A stretch of DNA of 64,000 nt from contig JBGQAK010000001.1 of NCBI GenBank assembly GCA_041494245.1, positions 186,001 through 250,000 of the forward strand, read 5' to 3'. Numbering within the stretch: position 1 is the stretch's first letter; each line of letters opens with the position of its first letter. The notes under the pieces are model-generated. The model ran no database searches. It was not told the DNA's origin and was given only the letters and a program-made list of their open reading frames with translations. The stretch comes from RBG-13-68-16 sp041494245 (GTDB lineage Bacteria; Acidobacteriota; Thermoanaerobaculia; Thermoanaerobaculales; Thermoanaerobaculaceae). This document shows, one piece after another, positions 10,577-19,531 of this stretch. The position numbers and the translations under genes are program-made.

Positions 10577-12043
10577 TCAGGGCTTTGGCTTCTCGTCCTT
10601 CCCGGTCACGTAGCGCGTGGTGAACTCCTCGCGCTGCCTCGCGCGCTGCGCCCGCTCCTCCGCGCTCATCTGCCCGAGAAACCAGCGGTGGTCCTCGCTC
10701 GCGAGCGTGGCGTCGATCAGCGTGCCGACCTCCCTGGCAGCCTTGGCCCTGGTACCGTCGGCCGCCCTGCCGCTTGCGACGGCTTCCTGGGCCTCCGGGA
10801 TGAACTCGCTGTAGAACACCTTGGCCACCTCGTAGAGGCCGTGCCAGTGGGTGTAGTCGGGTCCCTGCATCGAGGCGCCGTGACGGGCCCGCCGCCCCTG
10901 GTGGTGCCAGAGCTCGAACCAGGTCCAGTCGATCTTCTGGGCGAACGGAGTGTCACTGACTAGGCCGCCCTTTTTGAGGGCATCGATGATCGCTTTCCCG
11001 GGCGTGCCGAACTTCTCGTTGTAGAGCACCACCAGCCCGTCGTACTGGGTGTAGAAGTTGTCCGCGAAGGCGGTGGCGTGGCAGTTGGCGCACACGTCCT
11101 TCATGTTGGCGCGCCGCTTCTCCCAGGGGAGCGGGTTGGGAAGACCGAGCTTCGAATCCGCCGCGTCGGCGCGGATGGAGATCTCGGGCCGGTTGTTCCA
11201 CGAGATGCGATCGCCGACGTTGTGGGTCACATCCTGGCTGGGCGTCGCGCTCATGTGGCAGGTCGCGCAGGTCGGGCCAACGCCGTAGTCCTCGCCCACC
11301 ACCCACTTGGGGCGGTCGATGTTGATGCGGTGGGCGTTGGCTGCGTACGAGATGCCGTGCTTGGACTCCTCGTGGATCTCCTTCTGCGGGTGGTCGGGCC
11401 CGAGGTGGCACTTGCCGCAGGTGTCTGGAACGCGCGCTTGCGCCGCCGAGAACGTGTGGCGCTGGTGGCACGCCGAGCAGGAGCCGCGCGAGCCGTCCAG
11501 GTTGATGCGCCCGATGCCCGTGTTGGGCCAGGTGTCGGGGGTGGGCCGCCCCTTCGCATCCACCTTCACCGCGGAGCCGTGGCATTGCTGGCAGCCGCTC
11601 ACCAGCAGCGCCGAGCCGCCGAAGAACGCCTTGTTGCCCTCCACGACCTCGGCGAGGGTGTTGTCCAGTGAGCCCAGGATCTCCGCGCCCTTGGCGTGCC
11701 GGCTGCCCTGAAACTCGCGTGCCTCGCCCTCGTGGCAACGGGCGCAGTCGGCGGCGGTCACGACGGTATGGATGAACGTGCCGTTGTGCTCGAATGCCCC
11801 GGAGGCGCCGGCCTTCGAGCCGTGGCACTCGAAACACCCCACGTTGCCGCGGTAGTGCTTGCTGTCACCCCACTGCTGGACGATGCCGAGGGACTGCTGC
11901 TTGTGGCATTCGTTGCACGCCGCACTTTCCTCGGAGAGCTTCGGGTAGAAGACCGGGACCGCCGCGGCGGTGGCGGCTGCGAGCATCGCCGCGAGGAAAA
12001 TCCCGGTGTTGGGAAGGTGGGATCGACGGATGCGAGTGGTCAC
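10577..12043 (-). CDS. Exported octaheme c-type cytochrome, hydroxylamine-oxidoreductase (HAO) family
   Basis: A 488-aa periplasmic multiheme cytochrome. An N-terminal signal (hydrophobic stretch GIFLAAMLAAATAAA) is followed by eight CxxCH haem motifs: CNECH, CFECH, CARCH, CQQCH, CSACH, CGKCH, CATCH and CANCH. Eight haems plus the downstream NFYTQYDGLVVLYNEKFG region fit the HAO-like octaheme family, which includes hydroxylamine/hydrazine oxidases and reductive nitrite or hydroxylamine enzymes. The direction of catalysis cannot be told from sequence alone. GTG start at 12043 with GGTGAGG upstream; it overlaps the ferredoxin-family gene by 4 nt (GTGA), so the two are probably translationally coupled and exchange electrons. 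Confidence 0.85.
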   Translation of the reverse strand: MTTRIRRSHLPNTGIFLAAMLAAATAAAVPVFYPKLSEESAACNECHKQQSLGIVQQWGDSKHYRGNVGCFECHGSKAGASGAFEHNGTFIHTVVTAADCARCHEGEAREFQGSRHAKGAEILGSLDNTLAEVVEGNKAFFGGSALLVSGCQQCHGSAVKVDAKGRPTPDTWPNTGIGRINLDGSRGSCSACHQRHTFSAAQARVPDTCGKCHLGPDHPQKEIHEESKHGISYAANAHRINIDRPKWVVGEDYGVGPTCATCHMSATPSQDVTHNVGDRISWNNRPEISIRADAADSKLGLPNPLPWEKRRANMKDVCANCHATAFADNFYTQYDGLVVLYNEKFGTPGKAIIDALKKGGLVSDTPFAQKIDWTWFELWHHQGRRARHGASMQGPDYTHWHGLYEVAKVFYSEFIPEAQEAVASGRAADGTRAKAAREVGTLIDATLASEDHRWFLGQMSAEERAQRARQREEFTTRYVTGKDEKPKP

Positions 12044-12947
12044 GGCCTCACCTCCTCCGCCTCTCGGGTGCGCGCCGCAAGAACTACCGCGCCTGGGGGG
12101 CAGGCTTGTCGTTCATCCTCGGAGGAGAATCTAGCAGGAATCGCAACGACCGGTGCAACCCGGTGCGTGGCATGGTGGTCACCGCACCGGGAGGCGGGGC
12201 GCGGCGCGCTCGCCGGCGCGGCCCAGCTGGCCAGGAGGTCGCCCCGGATGCCAACCACGATCGAGCGCAGGGGAACGTCGCGCGCCGAGCGCTCCGCGGC
12301 GGCCCTCGCGAGCTGCAGCAGCCCTCCGCAACACGGCACCTCCATGATCATCACCGTCAGCGCGGCAATCCCGGCGTGGTCGATCAGCGCGACCAGTTTC
12401 TCCAGGTAGATCCCCTGGTGGGTGTCGAGCTTGGTGCAGGCGATGGCGAGCGCGCGCCCCGCCAGGTAATCGCGGTGGAAGTCGCCGACCGCGTAGGCCA
12501 CGCAGGTCGCCGCCAGCAGCACGTCGGCGCCACGGAAGGTCGGTGCCGCCGGGGAGACCAGGTGGAGCTGAACGGGCCACTGGCGCAGCGTCGAGGGGCG
12601 GCTTTCCCCGTCGCTACCGGGGCGTGCGACCGCGCCTCGAAGCTCATCGTCCGCGAGCCCGGGCAGGCAGCAGAGGCATGCTGCACGACCGGCGGCGGTG
12701 CGGGCGCGTGCCTGAGGTGGCGCGCCGCGGCGTCCTCGTAGAACGGCGCGGGTTCCACCCGCTCGACGGTGATGGTGCCCTGCGGGCAGTGCCCCAGGCA
12801 GGCAGCCATGGCGTCGCACCAGGCGTCGCTCACGAGCCTCGCCTTCTTGTCGATGATCGCGATGGCGCCCTCGGCGCACGCCGGCACGCAGAACCCGCAG
12901 CCATCGCACTTCGCTTCGTCGATCCGAATGATCTCGCGCAGCGTCAC
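12040..12947 (-). pseudogene. 4Fe-4S ferredoxin-domain redox protein, interrupted by a 1-nt frameshift
   Basis: The N-terminal part reads from ATG 12947: MTLREIIRIDEAKCDGC, a Cx2Cx2Cx3C cluster (CDGCGFCVPAC) and a second cluster region (CDAMAACLGHCPQG), then CPGSRTMSFEAR. The rest of the family pattern (STLRQWPVQLHLV, FRGADVLLAATC, KLDTHQGIYLEKL, MEVPCCGGL) appears in another frame and runs to a TGA at 12042-12040. Adding one G in the GGGG run of the coding strand (plus 12606-12609) would join them as VATGESRPSTLRQWPVQ. So the copy has lost one base near 12600-12625, or the assembly has an error. The downstream frame ending exactly in a GTGA overlap with the cytochrome argues that the gene was recently intact. 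Likely an electron-transfer partner of the cytochrome. Confidence 0.7.
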
Positions 12948-13036
12948 CGTCGATCTTCCCCTCAGGCCATCCTTGCTCAGCCTAGAGACGAGGCGCGCTA
13001 CGCGCCTTGACCGGGGTCAAGCTTCCGTGCGAGTCG

Positions 13037-13618
13037 CTACCGTTGGAGCCGGGCGAGCGCCGCGGCCAGCGCCTCGGGGGTGTTGCAGTTGGAGTTGATG
13101 CCGGGGTCCTCGACGGGAACGTCCGCGATTCCGACGGCGCGCAGGACCTCGCGCAGCGTCGGCCCCGCGTGTGCGCCGCTCGCAATCCCCTCCGCCACCC
13201 GGCGTGAGAGCATCACGGGGTGGCCGTGCTTCCCCCCGTGCGACGGGATCGCAGCCGGTGCCAGTGCGCCGGCGAGCGCGCGCACGGTGGCTGGGGCGAC
13301 GAGCGGGTGGTCCACAGGCAGCACGATTACGGCGTCCCAGCTCGCATCGCCGAGCAGGTGCCGCAGGCCGAGCCGGAGCGAGTCGAACATCGCGAGGCCC
13401 GGTGCCGGGAGTGGGAGGCACTCGAGGCCGGGCGCCTGCAGCGCGGGTGCCCCGGCCGGGAGCGTGGCGAGCAGTGGGGCGGCGCCCCCCGCGGCGAGCA
13501 GCTCGGCGCATGCAGCCAGGAAAGGCGTGCCGTCCGGCAGGCGCGCGAACGCCTTCGGTGAACCATAGCGCTCGCCGGTGCCGCCGGCGAGGATCAGCCC
13601 CGCGACGCGCGCCGCCAT
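13037..13618 (-). CDS. MobA/MocA-like nucleotidyltransferase for molybdenum cofactor
   Basis: A 193-aa NTP-transferase-fold protein: N-terminal GLILAGGTGERYGSPKA (nucleotide-binding glycine loop with a Lys), VIVLPVDHPLVAP (metal-binding Asp) and a C-terminal PVEDPGINSNCNTPEA region. Such proteins attach CMP or GMP to molybdopterin; in xanthine dehydrogenase operons the MocA/YgfJ type makes the cytosine dinucleotide form. It is the last gene of the FAD/FeS/Mo/XdhC operon and overlaps xdhC by 25 nt. MobA (GMP) cannot be excluded by sequence alone, but the context favours MocA. Confidence 0.8.
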   Translation of the reverse strand: MAARVAGLILAGGTGERYGSPKAFARLPDGTPFLAACAELLAAGGAAPLLATLPAGAPALQAPGLECLPLPAPGLAMFDSLRLGLRHLLGDASWDAVIVLPVDHPLVAPATVRALAGALAPAAIPSHGGKHGHPVMLSRRVAEGIASGAHAGPTLREVLRAVGIADVPVEDPGINSNCNTPEALAAALARLQR

Positions 13619-14358
13619 CCCTCGGGGACCTCGCCGGTGCGGTCGAGCCTGATGAGCTCGGCGACGATGGACACCGCGATCTCCTCAGGCGTCACCGCGC
13701 CGAGGTCGAGCCCGACGGGGCAGCGCAGGGTGTGGACGCGCTCCGGGGGAACACCGGCCGCGGCGGCGGTGTGGCGGATCGCCGCCGCCTTGGTGCGCGA
13801 GCCGACCACGCCGACGCCGGCGAACAGGCGGAGAAGCGCGGCGGCGGCCCAGGCGCCATCGGCCTCGGCGTCCCCGGTCGCGATGATCACCTGCGTCGCC
13901 TCCGGGTTCTCCCAACCCGCGAGCATGGCGGGCTCCGTGGCCGGCACCGTCTCGACGCCGTGCAGGCCCTCGGAGCCGCCCGGCGAGGCCACCGTGACGC
14001 GGTAGCCGACGCGGGCACCCGCCGCCGCGAGCGCGGCACCCACGTGGCCGGCCCCCACGATCAGCAATCGCCGCGGCGGCCCGAACCTCTCGAGTATTAC
14101 GGTGACCGTGCCGCCGCAGTTGGTGGTCATCTCCAGCGTGCGCGAGGGCTCCCCCCCGGCCAGCATCACGCGCGCGGTCGCGAGCGTCTCGGCCTCGACC
14201 TCGCCGCCGCCCACGGTCCCGTCCGTCGCGCCGCCGGCGCGCAGGAGCAGGCGGGCGCCCTGACGGCGCGGCGCCGAGCCGGTCACCGCCACCACCGTGG
14301 CGAGGACGCAGCTCTCGCCGGCGTCAACGCTCTCGATCAGCCGTCGCAAGACCTTCAT
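13594..14358 (-). CDS. xdhC: XdhC/CoxI family molybdenum-enzyme maturation factor
   Basis: 254-aa XdhC-family protein. The N-terminal XdhC/CoxI domain has VLATVVAVTGSAPRRQGARL and DGTVGGGEVEAET; the C-terminal Rossmann domain has LLIVGAGHVGAALAAAGARVG and a VIIATGDAEAD segment. Family members bind Moco, help insert the sulfido ligand and load it into xanthine-dehydrogenase-type apoenzymes. It lies within the operon, overlapping the Mo-subunit gene upstream by 35 nt and the MocA-like gene downstream by 25 nt, so it most likely serves the three-subunit enzyme encoded here. Confidence 0.88.
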   Translation of the reverse strand: MKVLRRLIESVDAGESCVLATVVAVTGSAPRRQGARLLLRAGGATDGTVGGGEVEAETLATARVMLAGGEPSRTLEMTTNCGGTVTVILERFGPPRRLLIVGAGHVGAALAAAGARVGYRVTVASPGGSEGLHGVETVPATEPAMLAGWENPEATQVIIATGDAEADGAWAAAALLRLFAGVGVVGSRTKAAAIRHTAAAAGVPPERVHTLRCPVGLDLGAVTPEEIAVSIVAELIRLDRTGEVPEGWRRASRG

Positions 14359-16690
14359 GCTCCTCCTCCGGCCGCCCGGCGGCGACCCACGCGAACGGGT
14401 GCCTCTCCCCCAGCGCCTCCACGACCGTTGGCGGGGAGAGGGGGAGGCGGCGAATCTCCACGCCGAGGGCCTCGCACACCGCGTTGCGCACCGCGGCGGC
14501 GGTTGGGATCAGGGAGGGCTCACCGACTCCTTTCGCGCCGAAAGGCCCACCCGCGCCACCGCTCTCGACGACCGCGATCTTGATCTTCGGGGTGTCGGCC
14601 GCCGTCGGGATGAGGTAGTCGGTGAAGTTGGGGTTGGCGAGCCGGCCGGCTTCGAGCTTGAGCTCCTCGCTCGTTCCCCAGCCCATCCCCTGCACGATGC
14701 CGCCCTCGATCTGTCCCTCGAGCGCGTCGCGATGGATCACCCGCCCCACGTCGTGGGCCGCCGAGACCTCCTGCACACGCACGATCCCGAGCTCTGCGTC
14801 AACGCTCACCCGGGCGATCTGGCAGGCAATTGCGTAGAACTCGTAGGGAGCCCCCGTGCCGGTCTCGGCATCGAAGGTGCGCGCCTTGCTGCGGTGCCAG
14901 CCGGTGGCGATTCCCTCGATGCGGCGCGCCGCCATCTCGCGTGCCACATCCGAGACGCGCACGAGCCGGTCGGGTTCGCCGCGCACCGACGCGAAGCCGC
15001 CGCCCAGATCGACCCGCTCGGGCGCACAACCGAGCAGGTCCGCGGCGACCGGGTCGAGCCTCGTACGCAGGCGCTTGACCGCATCGAGGATCGCGAGCCC
15101 CGACATGTGCGCCCCGCGCGAGGCCACCGTCGGCCCCGAATCGGCCACAGTGGTAGTGTCCGGCTGCCAGACCTGGACGACCGAGGGATCCACGCCGAGG
15201 GCCTGGGCGGCAATCGTCTGGCAGGCGGCGAGGTTCCCCTGCCCCATTTCGGTGAGCCCCACCCGCACCACGACCGAGCCGTCCGGCTGCAGGATCACCA
15301 CTGCCGAGGAGCGGTCCAGGCGCTGCCCGCCGTGGTGGAGGTTGCAGCCGTAGAGGACGAGGCCGATCCCCATCCCTTCACGCACCGCAGAGGAGGCCGC
15401 ACGCGGCCGGGCGTGGAAATCCTCCCACCCGGCGAGCTCCGCCGCACGGTCCAGGCACTCGCGCGCCAGCACCGGCTTCGGGAGCCGCTGGCCGGTGCAG
15501 ATCGTGCGGCGGCGGTCGTCCAGGACGTTGCGCCGCCGGAGCTCCAGCGGGTCGAGGGCGAGGGCGCGCGCGAGCGTGTCCATCGTGGCCTCGGCGGCCC
15601 AGGTTACCTGCGGCGCGCCGAAGCCGCGGAACGCACCCCCGAACAGGTTGTTGGTGTAGACGACGTGCGTGGCGACCCGCACCGCGGGGACGTGGTAGGG
15701 CCCGATGGAGGAGACGTTGGCGCGCTCCGCCACCACGGTGGAGAGCCCAATGTAGGCGCCCGCGTCCATCACCGTCTCCACCTGGGCGAAGCGCAGCTTT
15801 CCGTCGCGGCCGGCGCCCCAGCGGTGGCGCACCACCACCGCGTGGCGCTTCGAGGAGAGCTGCATGTCGAGCTCGCGGGGGAGGACGAAGCGTACGGGGC
15901 GGCCGGTCGCGAAGGCGAGCACCGCCGCACACGCCGCCGGCTCCGAGGGGTAGTCCTCCTTACCGCCAAACCCGCCGCCGGTGGGGGCCTGCTCCACCCG
16001 CACGGCGGCCAGCGGCAGGCCGAGGACGCGAGCCACCGCCTGCTGCACGTAGAACGGGCACTGGCAGGAGGCGACGATCGTGATGCGATCGCGCCCCTCG
16101 GGGATGGCCAGGCACCCCTGCGGCTCCAAGTAGGCGTGCTCCTGCCCCCCGATTTGGTACTCCGCCTGGACGACCACGGCGGCGCGGGCGAGCGCGCGGT
16201 CGAGGTCTCCGCGCACCACCCGGAACGTGCGGACCAGGTTGCCGGCGTCGTGGACCCTGGGCGCCCCGGCCTCGAGCGCCGCCACCGGGTCGTGCACGGC
16301 GGGCAGCGGCTCGAGGCGTCCCCGCACCAGCCGCGCGGCCTCCCACGCGGCCTCCGGGGTGCGCGCGGCCACCACGGCGAGGCGGTCGCCCACCATGCGG
16401 ACGCGGTCCTCCACCAGCAGTGGCTGGTCGTCGAAGATCACGCCGACGAGGTTTTTCCCTGGGATGTCTGCGGCGGTGACCACGGCCTCCACGCCCTCGA
16501 CGGCGCGCGCCGCGGCGAGCTCCACCCCGGTCACACGTGCGGACGCCAGCGGAGCTACCGCCGCCGCCGCGTGCAGCATACCGGGGAGCGCGAGGTCGGC
16601 GACGTAGCGCGTGCTCCCTGCGACCTTGGCACGGGCGTCGGGGCGCTCGTGTCGGCCGCCCAGAGGACCGGGGCGTGCGCTCTCAGCCAC
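14324..16690 (-). CDS. Xanthine dehydrogenase-type molybdenum-binding subunit
   Basis: 788-aa large subunit of a three-subunit molybdenum hydroxylase. After an N-terminal a/b hammerhead domain (DARAKVAGSTRYVADLALPG) come the Mo domains with TGGGFGGKEDYPSE, FGGAFRGFGAPQ, GLTEMGQGNLA and, near the C-terminus, GAGGPFGAKGVGEPSLIPTA containing the catalytic-glutamate motif KGVGE. Substrate (a purine, aldehyde or N-heterocycle) is not readable. ATG at 16690 overlaps the 2Fe-2S gene by 8 nt. It differs in architecture from the one-chain hydroxylase at 6803-9463. Confidence 0.92.
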   Translation of the reverse strand: MAESARPGPLGGRHERPDARAKVAGSTRYVADLALPGMLHAAAAVAPLASARVTGVELAAARAVEGVEAVVTAADIPGKNLVGVIFDDQPLLVEDRVRMVGDRLAVVAARTPEAAWEAARLVRGRLEPLPAVHDPVAALEAGAPRVHDAGNLVRTFRVVRGDLDRALARAAVVVQAEYQIGGQEHAYLEPQGCLAIPEGRDRITIVASCQCPFYVQQAVARVLGLPLAAVRVEQAPTGGGFGGKEDYPSEPAACAAVLAFATGRPVRFVLPRELDMQLSSKRHAVVVRHRWGAGRDGKLRFAQVETVMDAGAYIGLSTVVAERANVSSIGPYHVPAVRVATHVVYTNNLFGGAFRGFGAPQVTWAAEATMDTLARALALDPLELRRRNVLDDRRRTICTGQRLPKPVLARECLDRAAELAGWEDFHARPRAASSAVREGMGIGLVLYGCNLHHGGQRLDRSSAVVILQPDGSVVVRVGLTEMGQGNLAACQTIAAQALGVDPSVVQVWQPDTTTVADSGPTVASRGAHMSGLAILDAVKRLRTRLDPVAADLLGCAPERVDLGGGFASVRGEPDRLVRVSDVAREMAARRIEGIATGWHRSKARTFDAETGTGAPYEFYAIACQIARVSVDAELGIVRVQEVSAAHDVGRVIHRDALEGQIEGGIVQGMGWGTSEELKLEAGRLANPNFTDYLIPTAADTPKIKIAVVESGGAGGPFGAKGVGEPSLIPTAAAVRNAVCEALGVEIRRLPLSPPTVVEALGERHPFAWVAAGRPEEEHEGLATADRER

Positions 16691-17165
16691 GGTTTTCTTC
16701 CCCGGCGGTTGCGGCCGCCCTGAGGGCGCCCAGGACCTTGGTGTAGCCGGTGCACCGGCAGAGGTTGCCGGAGAGGAGGCGCGCGTGTTCGGCCGGGTCG
16801 CTCTCGTGGCGGGCCAGCACGGCGGCGCCGGTGACCGCGATCCCGGGGGTGCAGAATCCGCACTGGACCCCGCCCAGGGAGACCAGGGCTTCCTGGAACG
16901 GGTGCAGGCGTCCCGCGCGCGCGAGCCCCTCGACCGTGACGACGTCGTGGCCGTCCACCGAGGCGGCCAGCACCAGGCATGAGGTCACCGGCGAGCCGTC
17001 GAGCAGCACCGTGCACGTTCCGCACTCGCCGGCCCCGCACCCCTCCTTTGTGCCGGTCAGCCCCGCATCCTCCCTCAACATGTCGAGCAGCCGGCGGCCG
17101 GGTGGCACGTGGAACGTGCGCCGCTCGCCGTTGAGCGTGAGCGTCACGCGCACCGGCTCAGGCAC
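16683..17165 (-). CDS. 2Fe-2S subunit of xanthine dehydrogenase-type enzyme
   Basis: 160-aa iron-sulfur subunit. Plant-type 2Fe-2S cluster ligands C43, C48, C51 and C63, and the helical second-cluster domain with QCGFC (C102, C105) and LCRC (C136, C138). It passes electrons from the Mo site to the FAD subunit. The start is taken as GTG 17165-17163 (MPEPVRVTLTLNGERR), overlapping the FAD-subunit stop by 8 nt; a longer open frame upstream is arginine/serine-rich shadow. Same operon as the FAD, Mo, XdhC and MocA-like genes. Confidence 0.92.
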   Translation of the reverse strand: MPEPVRVTLTLNGERRTFHVPPGRRLLDMLREDAGLTGTKEGCGAGECGTCTVLLDGSPVTSCLVLAASVDGHDVVTVEGLARAGRLHPFQEALVSLGGVQCGFCTPGIAVTGAAVLARHESDPAEHARLLSGNLCRCTGYTKVLGALRAAATAGEENRG

Positions 17166-18027
17166 GAGCGGCCTCCTCCAGGAAGCGGTCGAGGAGCACC
17201 GCGGCGGCAAGGCGCCGGTAGCGCGCCGGGGCGCGCACGTCGTCGATCGGTGCGATGTCCTCCTGCAACGCGCCCGCCGCCTCGCGGCGCACCTCCGGGT
17301 CGGGCGCACGGCCGACCAGCACCCGCTCGGCGTGCCTGGCGCGCACCGGGGTCGGTGCGACCGAGCCCAGGGCCAGGCGTACCTCCGAGAGCGTCCCGTC
17401 CGCACGCACGACGGCGTGGCCGGCCAGGCTCACCACCGAGATGATCTGCTCGCGTCGCGGGCCGACCTTGGCGAAGCGCTCCACCACGCGGGCGCCCGCG
17501 TCCGTCTGCGGGAACGGGAGCAGCACCGAGAGGATCAGCTCGCCGGGAGCGAGGGCGCTCCGCCCCGGCGCCCGGAAAAACTCCCCGATGGCGACCTGCC
17601 GGGGGCCTGCGCTGGAGGCCACCTTGAGGATCGCACCTTCGACCAGAAGCGCCGGCGCGGTGTCGGCCGCCGGGGAGGCGTTCGCGAGGTTCCCGCCGAG
17701 TGTGGCGCGGCACTGGATCGGCCACGCACCGAGTTGGGCGGCGGCCGCGGCGAGCGCGGGGAAGAGGGAGCGGATGCGCGGCTCGGCGGCGATCCGGTCC
17801 ATGCGCGTGGCGGCTCCGATCTCCAACTCCGCGTCGGACTCTCGCACGAGGTCGAGACCGATGCGGCCGAGATCCACCAGGGCCGCGGCGTGAGCGCGGC
17901 CGTCGCGCAGCTGGACCATCAGGTCGGTGCCGCCCGCGATGGGTCGCGCGTCCGGACGCTCGGCAAGCACCGCCAGCGCCTCCGGGAGGCTGCTCGGACG
18001 AATGACCTCGCGAACCGGAACGTCCAC
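17158..18027 (-). CDS. FAD-binding subunit of xanthine dehydrogenase-type enzyme
   Basis: 289-aa flavoprotein subunit of the CoxM/XdhB type: EVIRPSSLPEALAVLAERP, the FAD-binding ARPIAGGTDLMVQLRDG, and CRATLGGNLANASPAADTAP, the family's second FAD motif. It completes the three-subunit hydroxylase. The GTG at 18027 gives the usual family length and N-terminus; the same frame is open to a further ATG at 18138, but that extension is not protein-like. First gene of the operon. The divergent htrA starts about 200 bp away; no clear promoter was found in that gap. Confidence 0.9.
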   Translation of the reverse strand: MDVPVREVIRPSSLPEALAVLAERPDARPIAGGTDLMVQLRDGRAHAAALVDLGRIGLDLVRESDAELEIGAATRMDRIAAEPRIRSLFPALAAAAAQLGAWPIQCRATLGGNLANASPAADTAPALLVEGAILKVASSAGPRQVAIGEFFRAPGRSALAPGELILSVLLPFPQTDAGARVVERFAKVGPRREQIISVVSLAGHAVVRADGTLSEVRLALGSVAPTPVRARHAERVLVGRAPDPEVRREAAGALQEDIAPIDDVRAPARYRRLAAAVLLDRFLEEAARA

Positions 18028-18226
18028 CTGCGCACCCCGTTCCGGGGAGCCGCGCCCCTCACATGTTGAGATCAGTCTTAATACGCGGGCGAGCGGCGCC
18101 CCACCTGCAATTCTAGGCCCACGCCGGTTTCTTTCCAAGGAAGAACGGTTGTTGTTGCTGCAGCCTCGGGTGTGGTGCGGCGTTGTAGGCTAGGCGGGAC
18201 CCGCCACTGCGGGCCGGGAGGACGTC

Positions 18227-19516
18227 GTGAGATTCGGTCTCGCGCTGCCGATCGTGCTGGTGGTGACTGCGCCGGTTGCTGGCCAGAGCATGCGGCGCAC
18301 GCCGGTGGTTCAGGTTGTGGAGCGGGTGCGGCCCGCGGTGGTCAACCTGACCGCCAGGCAGGTGGTGACGGTGCGGCCGCGCTCGATCTTCGATCAGCTC
18401 TTCCCGGAGTTCGCACCGCCGGCGGAGAGGATTCCCTCGCAGTCGCTGGGGAGCGGGGTGACGATCTCGCCCGAACGGCTGATCGTGACCAACGAGCACG
18501 TCATCGAGGGCGCGGCGGAGATCAAGGTGCGCTTCGCCGACGGCAAGGAGGTGGACGCGGAGGTGATCGGCTCGGATGCCGACGCCGACCTAGCGCTGTT
18601 GCGCGTGCCGGGGAGGGAGCGTCCTTTCCTGCCGCTCGCCGAGCAGGACGACTCTATGATCGGCGAGACCGTCATCGCGATCGGCAACCCTCTCGGCCTC
18701 GAGAGCACGGTGACGGTGGGTGTTCTCTCCGCGCGCGACCGCACCGTCATGTCGCCGAGCACGCGGCGGGTCTACACCGACTTCCTGCAGACCGACGCGT
18801 CCATAAACCCCGGCAACTCGGGCGGCGCGCTCGTCGACTTGGACGGGCGCCTGATCGGGATCAACACCGCGATCATCGGCGATGCCCAGGGGATCGGCTT
18901 TGCCATCCCGGCCAAGCGCGTGCGGCGGGTGGTCAACGACCTGCTGCGCTACGGGCAGGTCCAGGCGGCGTGGCTGGGTCTGTTCGTGAAGACCCGCAGC
19001 GAGGGGCGGCGGGGTGCGGCCCGCGGAGTGGAGGTTGCGGATGTCTTCCCCGGCTCCCCGGCGGCCGCGGCGGGGCTGCAGCGCGGGACCGTGCTGCTGG
19101 AGGGTGGCGGCCGGTCGCTGGCGAGCCGCGACGAGTACGCGACCCTGCTCGCGCAGCTGGCGCCAGGCGATCGCGTCACCTTGCGCGTGGCCGAGGGCGG
19201 AGAGACGCGTGACGTTTCCCTGCGCGCGACGCGCCCGCCCGAGGACCTGGGTGAGCAGGTGCTTCTTCGCTTTGTGGGCATCTGGCTCGCGGAGCGCGGC
19301 GGGCGCGTGGTGGTGGCACGGGTGGTGGGCGGCAGCGCCGCCGAGCAGGCGGGGCTGGCCGGAGGGGACGTGGTGTTCCAGGTGAACGGCGAGCGCGTGA
19401 ACAGCGTCGCCGAGGTGGACCGCGTCCTGGCCCGCGAGCACACCCGTTCCTCGGTGCTGCTCGTCGTTCAGCGCGGGCGGTTTGCCTATCAGCTCCCCTT
19501 CGCGTTGTCGCCCTAG
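18227..19516 (+). CDS. htrA: Periplasmic HtrA/DegP-type serine protease with two PDZ domains
   Basis: 429-aa protease. N-terminal signal peptide (LALPIVLVVTAPVAGQ), trypsin-like domain with the catalytic triad H91 (VTNEHVIEG), D121 (DADADLALLRV) and S198 (NPGNSGGAL), then two PDZ domains (about 250-330, and 335-429 with a terminal QVNGERVNSVAEVD). It degrades or refolds misfolded envelope proteins. GTG start at 18227 with GGGAGGACGTC upstream. It ends 15 nt before rsgA, but a TATACT element lies in that short gap. Confidence 0.93.
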   Translation: MRFGLALPIVLVVTAPVAGQSMRRTPVVQVVERVRPAVVNLTARQVVTVRPRSIFDQLFPEFAPPAERIPSQSLGSGVTISPERLIVTNEHVIEGAAEIKVRFADGKEVDAEVIGSDADADLALLRVPGRERPFLPLAEQDDSMIGETVIAIGNPLGLESTVTVGVLSARDRTVMSPSTRRVYTDFLQTDASINPGNSGGALVDLDGRLIGINTAIIGDAQGIGFAIPAKRVRRVVNDLLRYGQVQAAWLGLFVKTRSEGRRGAARGVEVADVFPGSPAAAAGLQRGTVLLEGGGRSLASRDEYATLLAQLAPGDRVTLRVAEGGETRDVSLRATRPPEDLGEQVLLRFVGIWLAERGGRVVVARVVGGSAAEQAGLAGGDVVFQVNGERVNSVAEVDRVLAREHTRSSVLLVVQRGRFAYQLPFALSP

Positions 19517-19531
19517 GCTATACTCCCGGAC

